Both the position numbers and the translations under genes were made by a program. This document shows, in pieces, positions 22,749 through 33,008 of a stretch of 64,000 nt of DNA; the stretch's first letter is position 1, and each line of letters opens with the position of its first letter. Origin of the DNA: Paraconexibacter algicola (GTDB lineage Bacteria > Actinomycetota > Thermoleophilia > Solirubrobacterales > Solirubrobacteraceae); NCBI RefSeq assembly GCF_003044185.1, contig NZ_PYYB01000001.1, positions 2,872,978 through 2,936,977 on the forward strand, in the 5' to 3' direction. The notes under the pieces were generated by a model. The model was not told the DNA's origin and did no database searches. It saw only the letters and a program-made list of their open reading frames with translations.

Positions 22749-23663
22749 CTACGGCGAGGGCAGCGGGCGCGCCCGTGCCGCCGCCGCACGGACGGTGGCG
22801 AGGTTGATCTCCACGCCGTCGTGCACGTCGGGCGGGTAGCCGCCGGCGAGCGTGACGACGACCGGGACCCCGGCGGCCAGCGCCGCGTCGAGGACGAGCT
22901 CGTCGCGCGCAAGCAGCCCGGCCTTGGTGAGCGACAGGCGCCCGAGGTCGTCGCCCTCCCACGGGTCGGCGCCGGCGAGGTAGAGGACGATCTCGGGGCG
23001 CGACTCGCGCACCGCGATCGCCAGCGCCCGCTCCAGCGAGCTGAGGTAGAGGTCGTCGCCGGTCCCGGTGGGCAGCTCGACGTCGAGGTCGCTGGGGATC
23101 CGCGTGAACGGGTAGTTGCGCTCGCACTGGAGGCTGAGCGTGTACGCCTCCGGGTCGGGGGTGAGCAGCTCGGCGGTGCCGTCGCCCTGGTGCACGTCGC
23201 AGTCGACGACGAGGACGCGCCGCAGGCGCCCCTCGCGACGCAGCTCGGTCGTCGTCACCGCGAGGTCGTTGAACAGGCAGTAGCCCCGCGCGCTCGCGCG
23301 GCCCGCGTGGTGCGTGCCGCCGCCGAGCATGACGCCGATCGTCTGGCCGTCCAGCGCGTCGCGGGCCGCGCGCAGCGTGCCGCGTGTCCCGCGCCGGGCG
23401 CGCTCGACGAGCTCCGGCGACCACGGCAGCCCGAGCACGCGCGACTCGCGGCGGTCCAGCGCGCCGGTGCGCATCCGCTCAAGGAACGCGCGGTCGTGCA
23501 CGCGCAGCAGCGCCTCCCAGGAGATCTCCGCGGGGGTGTCCGCGCGCGTCGCGAGGCCGTGCGCCAGCACCGCGTCGCGCAGCAGCGCGTACTTCGCGAG
23601 CGGGTAGCGGTGGCGCTCCGGGAGCGGGAACGGGTGATCGGCGTGGGTCCACACCCGCAGCAC
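22749..23663 (-). CDS. Histone-deacetylase-like metal-dependent amidohydrolase
   Basis: This 304-residue protein belongs to the arginase/deacetylase fold (AcuC/HDAC class IV-like). GGGTHHAGRASARGYCLFND (about 113-132) carries the paired catalytic histidines, VVDCDVHQGDGTAELL (about 148) the Asp-x-His zinc ligands, and YLAGADPWEGDDLG (about 232) the second Asp. LAGGYPPDVHDG near the end holds the Gly-Gly-Tyr. It probably removes acyl groups from a small amide or protein lysine. The GTG at 23663 is the in-frame start; ATG codons just upstream are in other frames. It is divergent from the lipase at 23706. Confidence 0.88.
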   Translation of the reverse strand: MLRVWTHADHPFPLPERHRYPLAKYALLRDAVLAHGLATRADTPAEISWEALLRVHDRAFLERMRTGALDRRESRVLGLPWSPELVERARRGTRGTLRAARDALDGQTIGVMLGGGTHHAGRASARGYCLFNDLAVTTTELRREGRLRRVLVVDCDVHQGDGTAELLTPDPEAYTLSLQCERNYPFTRIPSDLDVELPTGTGDDLYLSSLERALAIAVRESRPEIVLYLAGADPWEGDDLGRLSLTKAGLLARDELVLDAALAAGVPVVVTLAGGYPPDVHDGVEINLATVRAAAARARPLPSP

Positions 23664-23705
23664 CCACCCATCATGGCAAGCACCGGACCCCGGCCCTGTG
23701 GGAGC

Positions 23706-24980
23706 ATGCGCGCCCTGATGAACACGATCGTTCAGGTCCGTCCGCGCCGACGTCCCGCCCGCCGGGCCGCGCTCGCCGCGCTGCTCGCCCTCGCCGCCGC
23801 GCCCGCCGCCGCGTCCGCCGAGCCCGGCCCGGTGATGACCGAGCCGCTGCCGCAGCGCCTGGCCGCGATCAGCTGCCTGGGGGACCCGGCGACCTCGGTC
23901 GCGACGCCCGTCCTGCTCGTGCACGGCACCGGCGTGACCTCGCAGGAGAACTGGCCGAGCAACCACCAGCCCGTGCTGCTGCGCCGCGGCCACGCCGTCT
24001 GCACGGTCACGATGCCCGGCTTCGGCTACGTCGACGTGCAGCGCAGCGCCGAGTACGTCGCGACCGCGATCCGCGAGGTGCACCGCCGCGCCGGCGGGCG
24101 CCGCCTGTCGATCGTCGGGCAGAGCCAGGGCGCGTTCCAGCCCGTGTTCGCACTGCGGATCTGGCCGGACCTCGCCGCGATGGTCGACGACCTCGTCGGC
24201 CTGGTCGGCGCCTACGACCGCGGCTCGACCGCCATCACCGCGGAGTGCGCGCGTCCCGAGGGCTGCGTCCCGGCGTTCCACCAGATCGCCACGGGCTCGG
24301 AGCTCCTCACCGCGCTCGCGCGCCGCGCGCTGCCACCCGGCCCCTCCTACACCGCGATCGGCACGCTCGCCGACGCGACCGTCACGCCGCAGCCGGCCGC
24401 CAACGAGCAGCGCGGCATGACCTCGGTGCAGATCCAGGACCTGTGCCCGGGACGGCGCATGCCCACCGGCCAGGACCACATCCTCATGGCGGGTGACGCG
24501 GCCGCGTTCGCGCTGACCACCGACGCGCTCGGGCACCCGGGACCGGCGGTCGTCGCGCGCGCGGACCGCAGCGCCTGCGGGAAGCTGTTCTTCGACGGCG
24601 TCGACCTCGCCGCGTTCGCGCTCGTCGCGCCGGCGATCCTCACCCGCAGCGGCACGCCGACCCGGGAGATCCCGCCGCTGCGCTGCTTCCTGCGCCCCGA
24701 CTGCGCGGACCTCGACGGCCGCGGCCGCGTCCTCACCGGGGCCACCGCCCGCCGCGCGCGGGACCGCGTGACCGTGACGCTCGCCGCGCAGGCACCCGGC
24801 GAGATCCGGGTGCTGGCCGGGACGCGCCGCGTCGTCCGCCGGGTCGCGCCCGGGACGCGGCGGCTGACGCTGACGGTCGGCCGGGCGGTGACCCGTCTAC
24901 GGATCGACGCCCGGCCGGACGGCTACGTGCCGTGGGTGCGCGAGCGCACCCTGCGGCTCACCAGTGGACGCCCTTCATGA
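23706..24980 (+). CDS. Secreted lipase/esterase of the CalB-like alpha/beta hydrolase type
   Basis: This 424-residue protein has a signal peptide (Arg-rich, then ALAALLALAAAPAAASAEP). LLVHGTGVTSQENWPSNH gives the oxyanion loop, and IVGQSQGAFQPVFAL the nucleophilic Ser in GxSxG. A triad Asp in IGTLADATVTPQ and the His in TGQDHILMAG fall where Candida antarctica lipase B has DEIVQP and its His, so a full triad is present. A C-terminal extension of about 100 residues is Arg/Thr-rich and beta-like (RVTVTLAAQAPGEIRVLAG), possibly for surface binding. It ends by overlapping the opposite-strand reductase by 23 bp. Confidence 0.85.
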   Translation: MRALMNTIVQVRPRRRPARRAALAALLALAAAPAAASAEPGPVMTEPLPQRLAAISCLGDPATSVATPVLLVHGTGVTSQENWPSNHQPVLLRRGHAVCTVTMPGFGYVDVQRSAEYVATAIREVHRRAGGRRLSIVGQSQGAFQPVFALRIWPDLAAMVDDLVGLVGAYDRGSTAITAECARPEGCVPAFHQIATGSELLTALARRALPPGPSYTAIGTLADATVTPQPAANEQRGMTSVQIQDLCPGRRMPTGQDHILMAGDAAAFALTTDALGHPGPAVVARADRSACGKLFFDGVDLAAFALVAPAILTRSGTPTREIPPLRCFLRPDCADLDGRGRVLTGATARRARDRVTVTLAAQAPGEIRVLAGTRRVVRRVAPGTRRLTLTVGRAVTRLRIDARPDGYVPWVRERTLRLTSGRPS

Positions 24981-26946
24981 CCGTCGCCATCGCGACCTGC
25001 TCGATGCTCGCCTTCTCGCTCTCGTCCTTCTCGCCGCGCGCGGCCGCAGAGTCGGGGAAGACCTTGTAGGCCATGTGGAGGATCTGGTCGGAGACCTTCG
25101 GGGCGAGCGCGTAGAGGACCTCGCCCGCCGTCCCGAGCTTCGTGTTGATCTGCTTGGGCCGGGAGCGCGCCGCCTCGCAGATCATGTCCGCCGCCTCCGA
25201 CGGGCTGATCGTCGGGAACGAGTCGTACATCTTCGTCGGGGCGATCATCGGCGTCCGCACGAGCGGCATGTGGATCGTCGTGAAGTGCACGTTGTCGCCG
25301 ATGACCTCGGAGGACACCACGCGCGTCCATCCGTCCAGCGCGCTCTTCGACGCGATGTACGCGCTGAAGCGCGGGGGAGAGGTCTGCACGCCGATCGAGC
25401 TGACGTTGATGACCTGGCCGAAGCGGTTCTCCTGCATCGACGGCAGCAGGCACATGACGAGCTTGATCGCGCCGAAGTAGTTCAGCTGCATCGTCCGCTC
25501 GAAGTCGTGGAAGCGGTCGTGCGAGAGGTTGATCGAGCGGCGGATCGACCGGCCCGCGTTGTTCACGAGGATGTCGACGCGGCCGTGGTCGGCCAGCGCG
25601 CGCTGCGCGAGGTCCTCGATCGAGTCGAGGCTCGTCAGGTCCGCGCTGTAGACGTGGGCGGTGCCACCGGCCCGCACGAGGTCGTCGCGCAGCGCCTCGA
25701 GCTTGTCGAGCGACCGCGCGACGAGCAGCGGGATCGCGCCCGCGGCCGCGAACTTGCGCGCGGCCTCCTCGCCGATCCCCGACGAGGCGCCGGTGATCAT
25801 CACGATCTTCCCCCGGACCGCGGCCTCGAAGGAGCGGTCCTTGAACAGCTCGGGGTCGAGGTGGCGCTCGTAGTACTGCCACAGCACGTCCGCGTAGTCC
25901 TCCAGCGGCGGCACGGCGATCCCGGAGCCCTTCAGCGCCCGCTCGGTGTCGCGCGTGTCGAACTGGCAGCTGAAGCCGACGTGCTCGACGACCTCCGGCG
26001 GGATCCCGACGTCCTTGAGGATGCCGTCGCGGATGCCCTTGAGGGCCGGGAGCTTCAGCAGCATCGAGATCGTGCCCTTGGGCAGCGCGTCGGTGAGCTT
26101 CTTGTCGACGCGGATCGCGAACTGCGGGGCGTGCGCGGTGCGCGCGAAGATGTTCAGCACCTCGCCGGAGCGGATCGACTTCGGCGCCGTCAGGTGGAAC
26201 GCCTGGCCGTCGAGGCCCTTCTGGTGGGCGATGTGGTCCATCGCCTTCGCGACGAAGTCGACCGGCACGATGTTCGTGTGCCCGAGCTCCGGGCCGACCA
26301 GGGGCAGCCACGGCGGCATCGCGTCGCGGAGCTTCTGGATCAGCTTGAAGAAGTAGTACGGGCCGTCGATCTTGTCCATCTCGCCGGTCTGCGAGTGGCC
26401 GACGACGACGGCGGGCCGGTAGACCCGGAACGGGATCTCGGTCTCGGTCCGGGCGATCTTCTCGCTCTCGAACTTCGTGCGGTGGTAGGCGGACGGGAGC
26501 TTCTGCCCCTCGTCGAACATGTCCTCGCGGAACAGGCCGCGGTGCGCGCCCGCCGCCGCGACGCTGGAGGTGTGGTGGAAGATCCCGGCGCCGACCGCGT
26601 TGGCGAACTCGACCGCGTGCCGCGTGCCGCCCGTGTTCAGCAGCTCGTTCGTCGCGTCGTCGGCGGTCATGTCGTAGATGGCCGCGAGGTGGAAGACGTG
26701 CCCGATCTTCCCCTGGTGCTCGGCGATCCACTTCTTCGACACGCCCAGCCGCGGCTTCGCCAGGTCGCCCACGACCGGCTTGACGCGCTTGGCCGCCTGC
26801 GGACCCCAGCCCTCCATCAGCGCGGCGAGCTTCTTCTTCGACCCGCTGCGCACGAGGACGTGGACGTCCCCCTTGCGGTTGGCCAGCAGCTCGGCCACCA
26901 GGTGCCGACCGATGAACCCGGTCGCGCCCGTCACGACGTACGACAT
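24958..26946 (-). CDS. Two-domain SDR protein, AcrA1-like fatty acyl-CoA reductase
   Basis: This 662-residue protein joins two short-chain dehydrogenase domains. The N-terminal extended SDR (about 1-350) starts MSYVVTGATGFIGRHLVAELL and has the catalytic YHRTKFE. The C-terminal classical SDR (about 375-640) has VMITGASSGIGEEAARKFA, VNNAGRSIRR, and the catalytic YIASKSAL. This layout matches mycobacterial AcrA1 (Rv3391), an acyl-CoA reductase that makes fatty aldehydes or alcohols for wax or lipid synthesis. The ATG at 26946 is preceded by GGGAGAGAGAGG; the open frame continues upstream without any domain. It is probably soluble or membrane-associated. Confidence 0.88.
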   Translation of the reverse strand: MSYVVTGATGFIGRHLVAELLANRKGDVHVLVRSGSKKKLAALMEGWGPQAAKRVKPVVGDLAKPRLGVSKKWIAEHQGKIGHVFHLAAIYDMTADDATNELLNTGGTRHAVEFANAVGAGIFHHTSSVAAAGAHRGLFREDMFDEGQKLPSAYHRTKFESEKIARTETEIPFRVYRPAVVVGHSQTGEMDKIDGPYYFFKLIQKLRDAMPPWLPLVGPELGHTNIVPVDFVAKAMDHIAHQKGLDGQAFHLTAPKSIRSGEVLNIFARTAHAPQFAIRVDKKLTDALPKGTISMLLKLPALKGIRDGILKDVGIPPEVVEHVGFSCQFDTRDTERALKGSGIAVPPLEDYADVLWQYYERHLDPELFKDRSFEAAVRGKIVMITGASSGIGEEAARKFAAAGAIPLLVARSLDKLEALRDDLVRAGGTAHVYSADLTSLDSIEDLAQRALADHGRVDILVNNAGRSIRRSINLSHDRFHDFERTMQLNYFGAIKLVMCLLPSMQENRFGQVINVSSIGVQTSPPRFSAYIASKSALDGWTRVVSSEVIGDNVHFTTIHMPLVRTPMIAPTKMYDSFPTISPSEAADMICEAARSRPKQINTKLGTAGEVLYALAPKVSDQILHMAYKVFPDSAAARGEKDESEKASIEQVAMATVMKGVHW

Positions 26947-27111
26947 ACAGCCTCTCTCTCCCGCGGAACCGACGAACTCGGGCGACCCTATCCGGAACGC
27001 CGGTGGTCCCGCCGGGGCCTCGACGCGACGCGCCCCGCAAGCCGGAGGGAGGGGCTTCAGGCGGGGCGCGGAGACTGCAGCGGCGGCCGGGTCGACGGGC
27101 CGCACGACAAA

Positions 27112-27134
27112 GCCTCGCGGAGGATCCGCGAGGC
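27112..27134 (-). terminator. Rho-independent terminator of the small membrane-protein gene
   Basis: A 10-bp perfect stem (GCCTCGCGGA with its complement) closes a 3-nt loop and is followed on the minus strand by TTTGT. It lies 54 bp beyond the stop of the gene at 27188-27457. The interval 26947-27111 upstream of the AcrA1-like gene otherwise holds only its Shine-Dalgarno sequence and no open frame of interest. Confidence 0.7.
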
Positions 27135-27187
27135 CATGTGAAGAACCTGCTGGGGGACGGGCACGCCGGGCGCGCCCGGGGGCCGGT

Positions 27188-27457
27188 CTACCAGCCGCCC
27201 TTCCAGATCTCGTCGTTGGCGCGGCTCTTGGCCGCCGCCTTCTTCTCGTCCTTGCGCTTCTCCAGCTTCCACTGGATCAGCGACATCGTGAGGATGAACA
27301 GCGGGAAGAACGCGATCAGGATGAACCCGGCCTTCGTGACGACCCGGTCGTTGGTCTCGCCGTAGAGCCCCTCGCCGGACGCCTGCGCGAAGGCGGACGG
27401 GGCGAGCAGCGCGAAGGTGACGCAGGTGGTGAGGGCGATGCGGGCGAACGCGGTCAT
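27188..27457 (-). CDS. Small exported membrane protein
   Basis: This 89-residue protein has a signal-like N-terminus (ARIALTTCVTFALLAPSAFAQ), a short loop, one strongly hydrophobic helix (AGFILIAFFPLFILTMSLI, about residues 43-61) and a Lys/Arg/Glu-rich tail (WKLEKRKDEKKAAAKSR). The positive tail suggests that the helix has its C-terminus in the cytoplasm. It has a dedicated terminator. It has no enzymatic motif. I do not recognise a named family. Confidence 0.7.
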   Translation of the reverse strand: MTAFARIALTTCVTFALLAPSAFAQASGEGLYGETNDRVVTKAGFILIAFFPLFILTMSLIQWKLEKRKDEKKAAAKSRANDEIWKGGW

Positions 27458-27467
27458 GGCCCGGCAA

Positions 27468-27478
27468 TCGTATAGAAC
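27468..27478. promoter_or_regulatory. Candidate divergent promoter
   Basis: A rare AT-rich patch contains TATAGA (27471-27476) towards the hydratase gene and its complement TCTATA towards the small membrane protein. Start codons are 11 and 14 nt away, so any transcript would be leaderless or nearly so. Confidence 0.3.
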
Positions 27479-27487
27479 GAGGGGGTC

Positions 27488-28219
27488 ATGTCGTCGCTCG
27501 CCAGAGAACGCCTCGGCGCCGGGATCGAGATCCTGCGCCTGGACCGCCCCGAGGTCCGCAACGCGCTCGACCGCGCGACGCTGCGGGAGCTGCTCGCGGC
27601 GCTCGCCGAGCTGGAGGCCGATCCGGCCCTCCGGGTCGTCGTCGTGTCGACCACCGCGACCCGCGCGCTGTGCGCCGGCGCGGACGTCGGCGAGCAGCTC
27701 ACGCCCGCCGAGGGCGTCGAGCGGATGGAGCTGTTCGCCGAGGTCTACGCGCGGTTCGAGGCGCTCCCGGTCCCGACCGTCGCGGTGTGCGTCGGCAACG
27801 TCGTCGGGGCGGGCGCCGAGCTCGCCGCCGGCTGCGACCTGCGCGTCGGTGGCGACAACCTGAAGCTCGCGTGGGCGGGCGCGCGCCTCGGCGTGCCGGT
27901 CGGTCCGGCGCGGCTCGCGCCGCTCGTCGGCCTGTCGGTCGCGAAGGACCTCGTCTTCACCGGGCGCGTCGTCGGCATGGAGGAGGCGGCCCGCCTGCAC
28001 CTGCTGCACCGCACCGCGCCCGAGGCGCAGGCCGAGGCCGCGGCGATCGAGCTCGCCGAGCAGCTCGTCGCCAACGACGCGGACGGCCTGCGCACGCTGA
28101 AGGCGATGTTCCGCGAGTACGAGGCGCTGCCGCTGCCCGAGCGCGTCGCGCGCGAGAACGCGCGCCTGGTCGCGTTCCAGCGCGACGGCGGCGGCCTGCC
28201 GCAGGCCCCGCGCGGCTGA
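27488..28219 (+). CDS. Enoyl-CoA hydratase/isomerase family protein
   Basis: This 243-residue crotonase-fold protein begins with IEILRLDRPEVRNALDRAT. The oxyanion-hole segments are ALCAGADVGEQL (about 63) and CVGNVVGAGAELAAGCDLRVG (about 102-122). The usual first catalytic Glu of hydratases falls near AGAELAAGCD, but the second conserved Glu after GARLG is not clearly placed (here GARLGVPVGPARLAPLVG), so it could be an isomerase or another crotonase. Likely a role in fatty acid or aromatic acid beta-oxidation. GAGGGGG precedes the ATG. Confidence 0.85.
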   Translation: MSSLARERLGAGIEILRLDRPEVRNALDRATLRELLAALAELEADPALRVVVVSTTATRALCAGADVGEQLTPAEGVERMELFAEVYARFEALPVPTVAVCVGNVVGAGAELAAGCDLRVGGDNLKLAWAGARLGVPVGPARLAPLVGLSVAKDLVFTGRVVGMEEAARLHLLHRTAPEAQAEAAAIELAEQLVANDADGLRTLKAMFREYEALPLPERVARENARLVAFQRDGGGLPQAPRG

Positions 28220-28234
28220 GGACGCCCCCGCCCG

Positions 28235-28240
28235 TAGGCT
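28235..28240 (+). promoter_or_regulatory. Putative -10 element of the PEP-mutase family gene
   Basis: TAGGCT lies 6 nt before the ATG at 28247, with no room for a leader. Confidence 0.45.
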
Positions 28241-28246
28241 GGGGGC

Positions 28247-29014
28247 ATGTCCGATCTCGCCGCCCTCGCCGACACCCTCCGCGCCGCGCACCGCCCCGGC
28301 GACCCGCTGGTCGTCGTCAACGTCTGGGACGGGTGGAGCGCCCGGACCGTCGCCGCGACGCCCGGCTGCGAGGCGCTCGCGACCGCGTCGCACTCGATCG
28401 CGGAGGCGCGCGGCTACGCCGACGGGGAGCAGATCCCGGTCGAGGAGATGCTCGCCGCGGTGTCGGTGATCGCGTCCGCGACCGACCTGCCCGTCACCGC
28501 CGACCTCGAGTCCGGCTACGGGGACACCGGCTCGACCGTCGCCGCCGCGATCGCCGTGGGCGTCGTCGGCGCGAACCTCGAGGACAAGGCGGAGGGGATC
28601 GACGAGCACGTCGCCCGCGTGATGGCCGCCCGGGCCGCGGGCGACGCCGCCGGGGTCGGATTCGTGATCAACGCGCGGACGGACGAGTACCTCAAGGGCG
28701 ACGGGGTCCGGGCCCGCGCGATGGACGCGGGGGTCGCGTACCTCGAGGCGGGCGCGGACTGCGTCTTCGTGCCCGGCGTCCGCGACGCGCAGACGATCGG
28801 GATGCTCGCGCAGGCGTTCGAGGGGCGGCTGTCGGTCGTCGCGGGCCCGGCGTCCCCGTCGCTGGCCGAGCTCGCGTCGCTGGGGGTCGCGCGCGTGTCG
28901 TTCGGCCCGGGGACCATGGGGCTCGCCGCGCAGGCGCTGAGCGACGCGGCCACCACGCTGCACGCGCGCGGCGCCTACCCGCAGGCCCTGGCGTTCCGCC
29001 CGCCGGCACCCTGA
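28247..29014 (+). CDS. Isocitrate lyase / PEP mutase superfamily protein
   Basis: This 255-residue TIM barrel resembles the PEP mutase/2-methylisocitrate lyase-like proteins. LVVVNVWDGWSARTVAATPG (about 22-41) is the family opening, VTADLESGYGD (about 84) holds the metal-binding Asp and Glu, GVVGANLEDKAEG (about 104) the next Glu, and GFVINARTDEYL (about 140) the Arg-Asp pair. The Cys-containing lyase loop (KKCGH) is absent, as it is in most short relatives. The reaction (lyase, mutase or hydrolase on a 3-carbon oxoacid) cannot be decided from sequence. Confidence 0.85.
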   Translation: MSDLAALADTLRAAHRPGDPLVVVNVWDGWSARTVAATPGCEALATASHSIAEARGYADGEQIPVEEMLAAVSVIASATDLPVTADLESGYGDTGSTVAAAIAVGVVGANLEDKAEGIDEHVARVMAARAAGDAAGVGFVINARTDEYLKGDGVRARAMDAGVAYLEAGADCVFVPGVRDAQTIGMLAQAFEGRLSVVAGPASPSLAELASLGVARVSFGPGTMGLAAQALSDAATTLHARGAYPQALAFRPPAP

Positions 29015-29055
29015 GCGACCTCCCTGAACGGTCGCGTTCGTGAGAGGGTGCGCGC

Positions 29056-30231
29056 ATGCGCGCCGTCGTCTGCCAGAACGCCGAGCTCACCGTCGAGGAG
29101 CTGCCCGATCCCGTCCCGCAGCGCGGGCAGGTCCGCCTGGAGGTCCTGCGCTGCGGCATCTGCGGCTCGGACCTGCACGCGCGGCACGGGATCGACGACT
29201 GGGCCGACATGACCGCGGCGTGCGGGTACGACCGCTTCGGCCGCTCCGACCAGCAGGTCGTGTTCGGCCACGAGTTCTGCGGCGCGGTCGCCGAGTACGG
29301 CCCGAAGACCAAGGCCGACGTCCCCGCGGGAACGCCGGTCGTGGCGTTCCCGCTGCTGCGCGCGGGCGGGGCCGGCGGCGGCGTCGACACCCTGGGCCTC
29401 TCCCAGCACGCCCCCGGCGCCTACGCGGAGCAGGTGCTCGTCGAGCGGTCCCTGATGCTCCCGGTCCCCAACGGGCTGGACGTCGAGGTCGCCGCGTTGA
29501 CCGAGCCGATGGCCGTCGCCTACCACGCGGTCCGCCGCGGCGAGGTCGGCAAGGGGCAGGTCGCGATCGTGATCGGCTGCGGTCCCGTCGGCCTCGGGGT
29601 CATCCTCATGCTCAAGGCGCGCGGGGTGCGCACCGTCGTCGCCAGCGACTACTCGCCGGGCCGGCGTGCGCTCGCCAGCCGCTGCGGCGCGGACGTCGTC
29701 GTCGACCCGCGCGAGACGGACCCGTTCGCCGCGGCTCCGTCCAAGGACCACCTCACCACGATCCCCGAGGCGCTCGAGCTCGCCGTCGGCGCGACCGAGA
29801 AGCTCTCGAAGCTGCCGTTCGGCCCCTGGCCCGGCTTCCGCCTCGCCGAGAAGCTCGGCATCGAGCCCAAGCACCCGGTGATCTTCGAGTGCGTCGGCGT
29901 CCCCGGCGTCATCGATCAGCTCGTCTCCAGCGCTCCGATGTACTCGCGCGTCGTGGTCGTCGGCGTCTGCGTCGGCACGGACCAGATCACCCCGGCGATG
30001 GCGATCAACAAGGAGGTCGACCTGCGGTTCGTCATCGGCTACACGCCGCTGGAGTTCCGCGACACCCTCCACCTGCTCGCCGACGGGAAGGTCGACCCCC
30101 GGCCGCTGCTGTCCGCGACGGTCGGCCTCGAGGGCGTCGACGCCGCGTTCACCGCGCTCGCCGACCCGGAGGCGTTCGCGAAGATCCTCGTCGACCCGCG
30201 CAGCGACGCCGCCGAGCCCGTCGCGCCCTGA
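29056..30231 (+). CDS. Zinc-binding alcohol dehydrogenase (MDR superfamily)
   Basis: This 391-residue dehydrogenase has CGICGSDLHARHG (about 33; catalytic-zinc Cys), VFGHEFCGAVAEYG (about 74; His-Glu), and VIGCGPVGLGVILMLKARG (about 174; nucleotide-binding loop). The four-cysteine structural zinc lobe is missing: the region after GTPVVAFPLL is Gly-rich with no cysteines. There is an insertion of about 35 residues between the Rossmann loop and IFECVGVPGV. This fits a subgroup annotated as zinc-binding dehydrogenases of unknown substrate. It lies 41 bp after the PEP-mutase-like gene and may be co-transcribed. Confidence 0.85.
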   Translation: MRAVVCQNAELTVEELPDPVPQRGQVRLEVLRCGICGSDLHARHGIDDWADMTAACGYDRFGRSDQQVVFGHEFCGAVAEYGPKTKADVPAGTPVVAFPLLRAGGAGGGVDTLGLSQHAPGAYAEQVLVERSLMLPVPNGLDVEVAALTEPMAVAYHAVRRGEVGKGQVAIVIGCGPVGLGVILMLKARGVRTVVASDYSPGRRALASRCGADVVVDPRETDPFAAAPSKDHLTTIPEALELAVGATEKLSKLPFGPWPGFRLAEKLGIEPKHPVIFECVGVPGVIDQLVSSAPMYSRVVVVGVCVGTDQITPAMAINKEVDLRFVIGYTPLEFRDTLHLLADGKVDPRPLLSATVGLEGVDAAFTALADPEAFAKILVDPRSDAAEPVAP

Positions 30232-30237
30232 GCGGAC

Positions 30238-30870
30238 TCACCACATCCGGGTCGCGAGCGACTCCACGATCTGGGCCTCGGCATCGTCGAGGTCCACGTC
30301 GTTGCCGTTGCGCGCCGCATGGTCGCGCAGCACCACCGAGAACGGCGCCAGCGCGTCCGGCGCCGGCCAGCCGTCCGGGTCCCAGACGCCGCTGCGCAGC
30401 AGCGCCTTCGCGCAGTGGAAGAACACCTCCTCGGCGACGACGCCGAGCGCCAGCCGCGGGGAGCCCGGGATCCCCTCCAGCGCCTCCGGGTCCCGCGTCA
30501 CGCACGCCGACCCGTTGACCCGCAGCACGTCGCGGCGGCCGGGGACCACGAACAGCAGTCCCGCGCGACCGGTCTGCACGACGTTGCGCAGCGTGTCGAT
30601 CCGGCCGTTGCCGGGAGCGTCCGGCAGCGCGATCCGGTGGTCGTCCAGCACCCGCGCCCAGCCCGCCGGGCCGCCCCGGGGCGACACGTCGCAGCGCCCG
30701 TCCGCGTCGGCGCTCGCGACGAGCACCAGCGGCGACGCGGCGATCCACGCGCGCGCGTGCTCGTCGAGCTCGCGCAGCTCCTTGGACCGCGACAGCCGCG
30801 TCGCCGGCGGCGGGGGCACGAGCTCGCGCAGCCCCTCCTCCGACGTGATCAGCTCCTGGAAGGCGGGCAT
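30238..30870 (-). CDS. Pyridoxamine 5'-phosphate oxidase-family flavin/F420 protein
   Basis: This 210-residue protein has the split-barrel FMN fold. LVLVASADADGRCDVSPRGGPAGW (about 50-73), DAPGNGRIDTLRNVVQTGRAGLLFVVPG (about 85-112) and LRVNGSACVTRDPE are the usual segments of the MSMEG_1061/Rv1155-like group, which use FMN or F420 to reduce unknown compounds. The start at 30870 is supported by a -10 box 6 nt upstream. It is divergent from the second ABC-F gene. Confidence 0.88.
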   Translation of the reverse strand: MPAFQELITSEEGLRELVPPPPATRLSRSKELRELDEHARAWIAASPLVLVASADADGRCDVSPRGGPAGWARVLDDHRIALPDAPGNGRIDTLRNVVQTGRAGLLFVVPGRRDVLRVNGSACVTRDPEALEGIPGSPRLALGVVAEEVFFHCAKALLRSGVWDPDGWPAPDALAPFSVVLRDHAARNGNDVDLDDAEAQIVESLATRMW

Positions 30871-30876
30871 CGCCCG

Positions 30877-30882
30877 ACCCTA
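30877..30882 (-). promoter_or_regulatory. Putative -10 element of the PNPOx-family gene
   Basis: TAGGGT on the minus strand lies 6 nt before the ATG at 30870. Confidence 0.4.
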
Positions 30883-30890
30883 GCGCCGCC

Positions 30891-30896
30891 TACCAT
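30891..30896 (+). promoter_or_regulatory. Putative -10 element of the second ABC-F gene
   Basis: TACCAT lies 9 nt before the ATG at 30906, back to back with the PNPOx promoter. Confidence 0.4.
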
Positions 30897-30905
30897 GGGG
30901 GTCGT

Positions 30906-32981
<2,076 letters not shown>

Positions 32982-33008
32982 GCCTCGAGTCTCCGCCCGG
33001 ACCGGCGC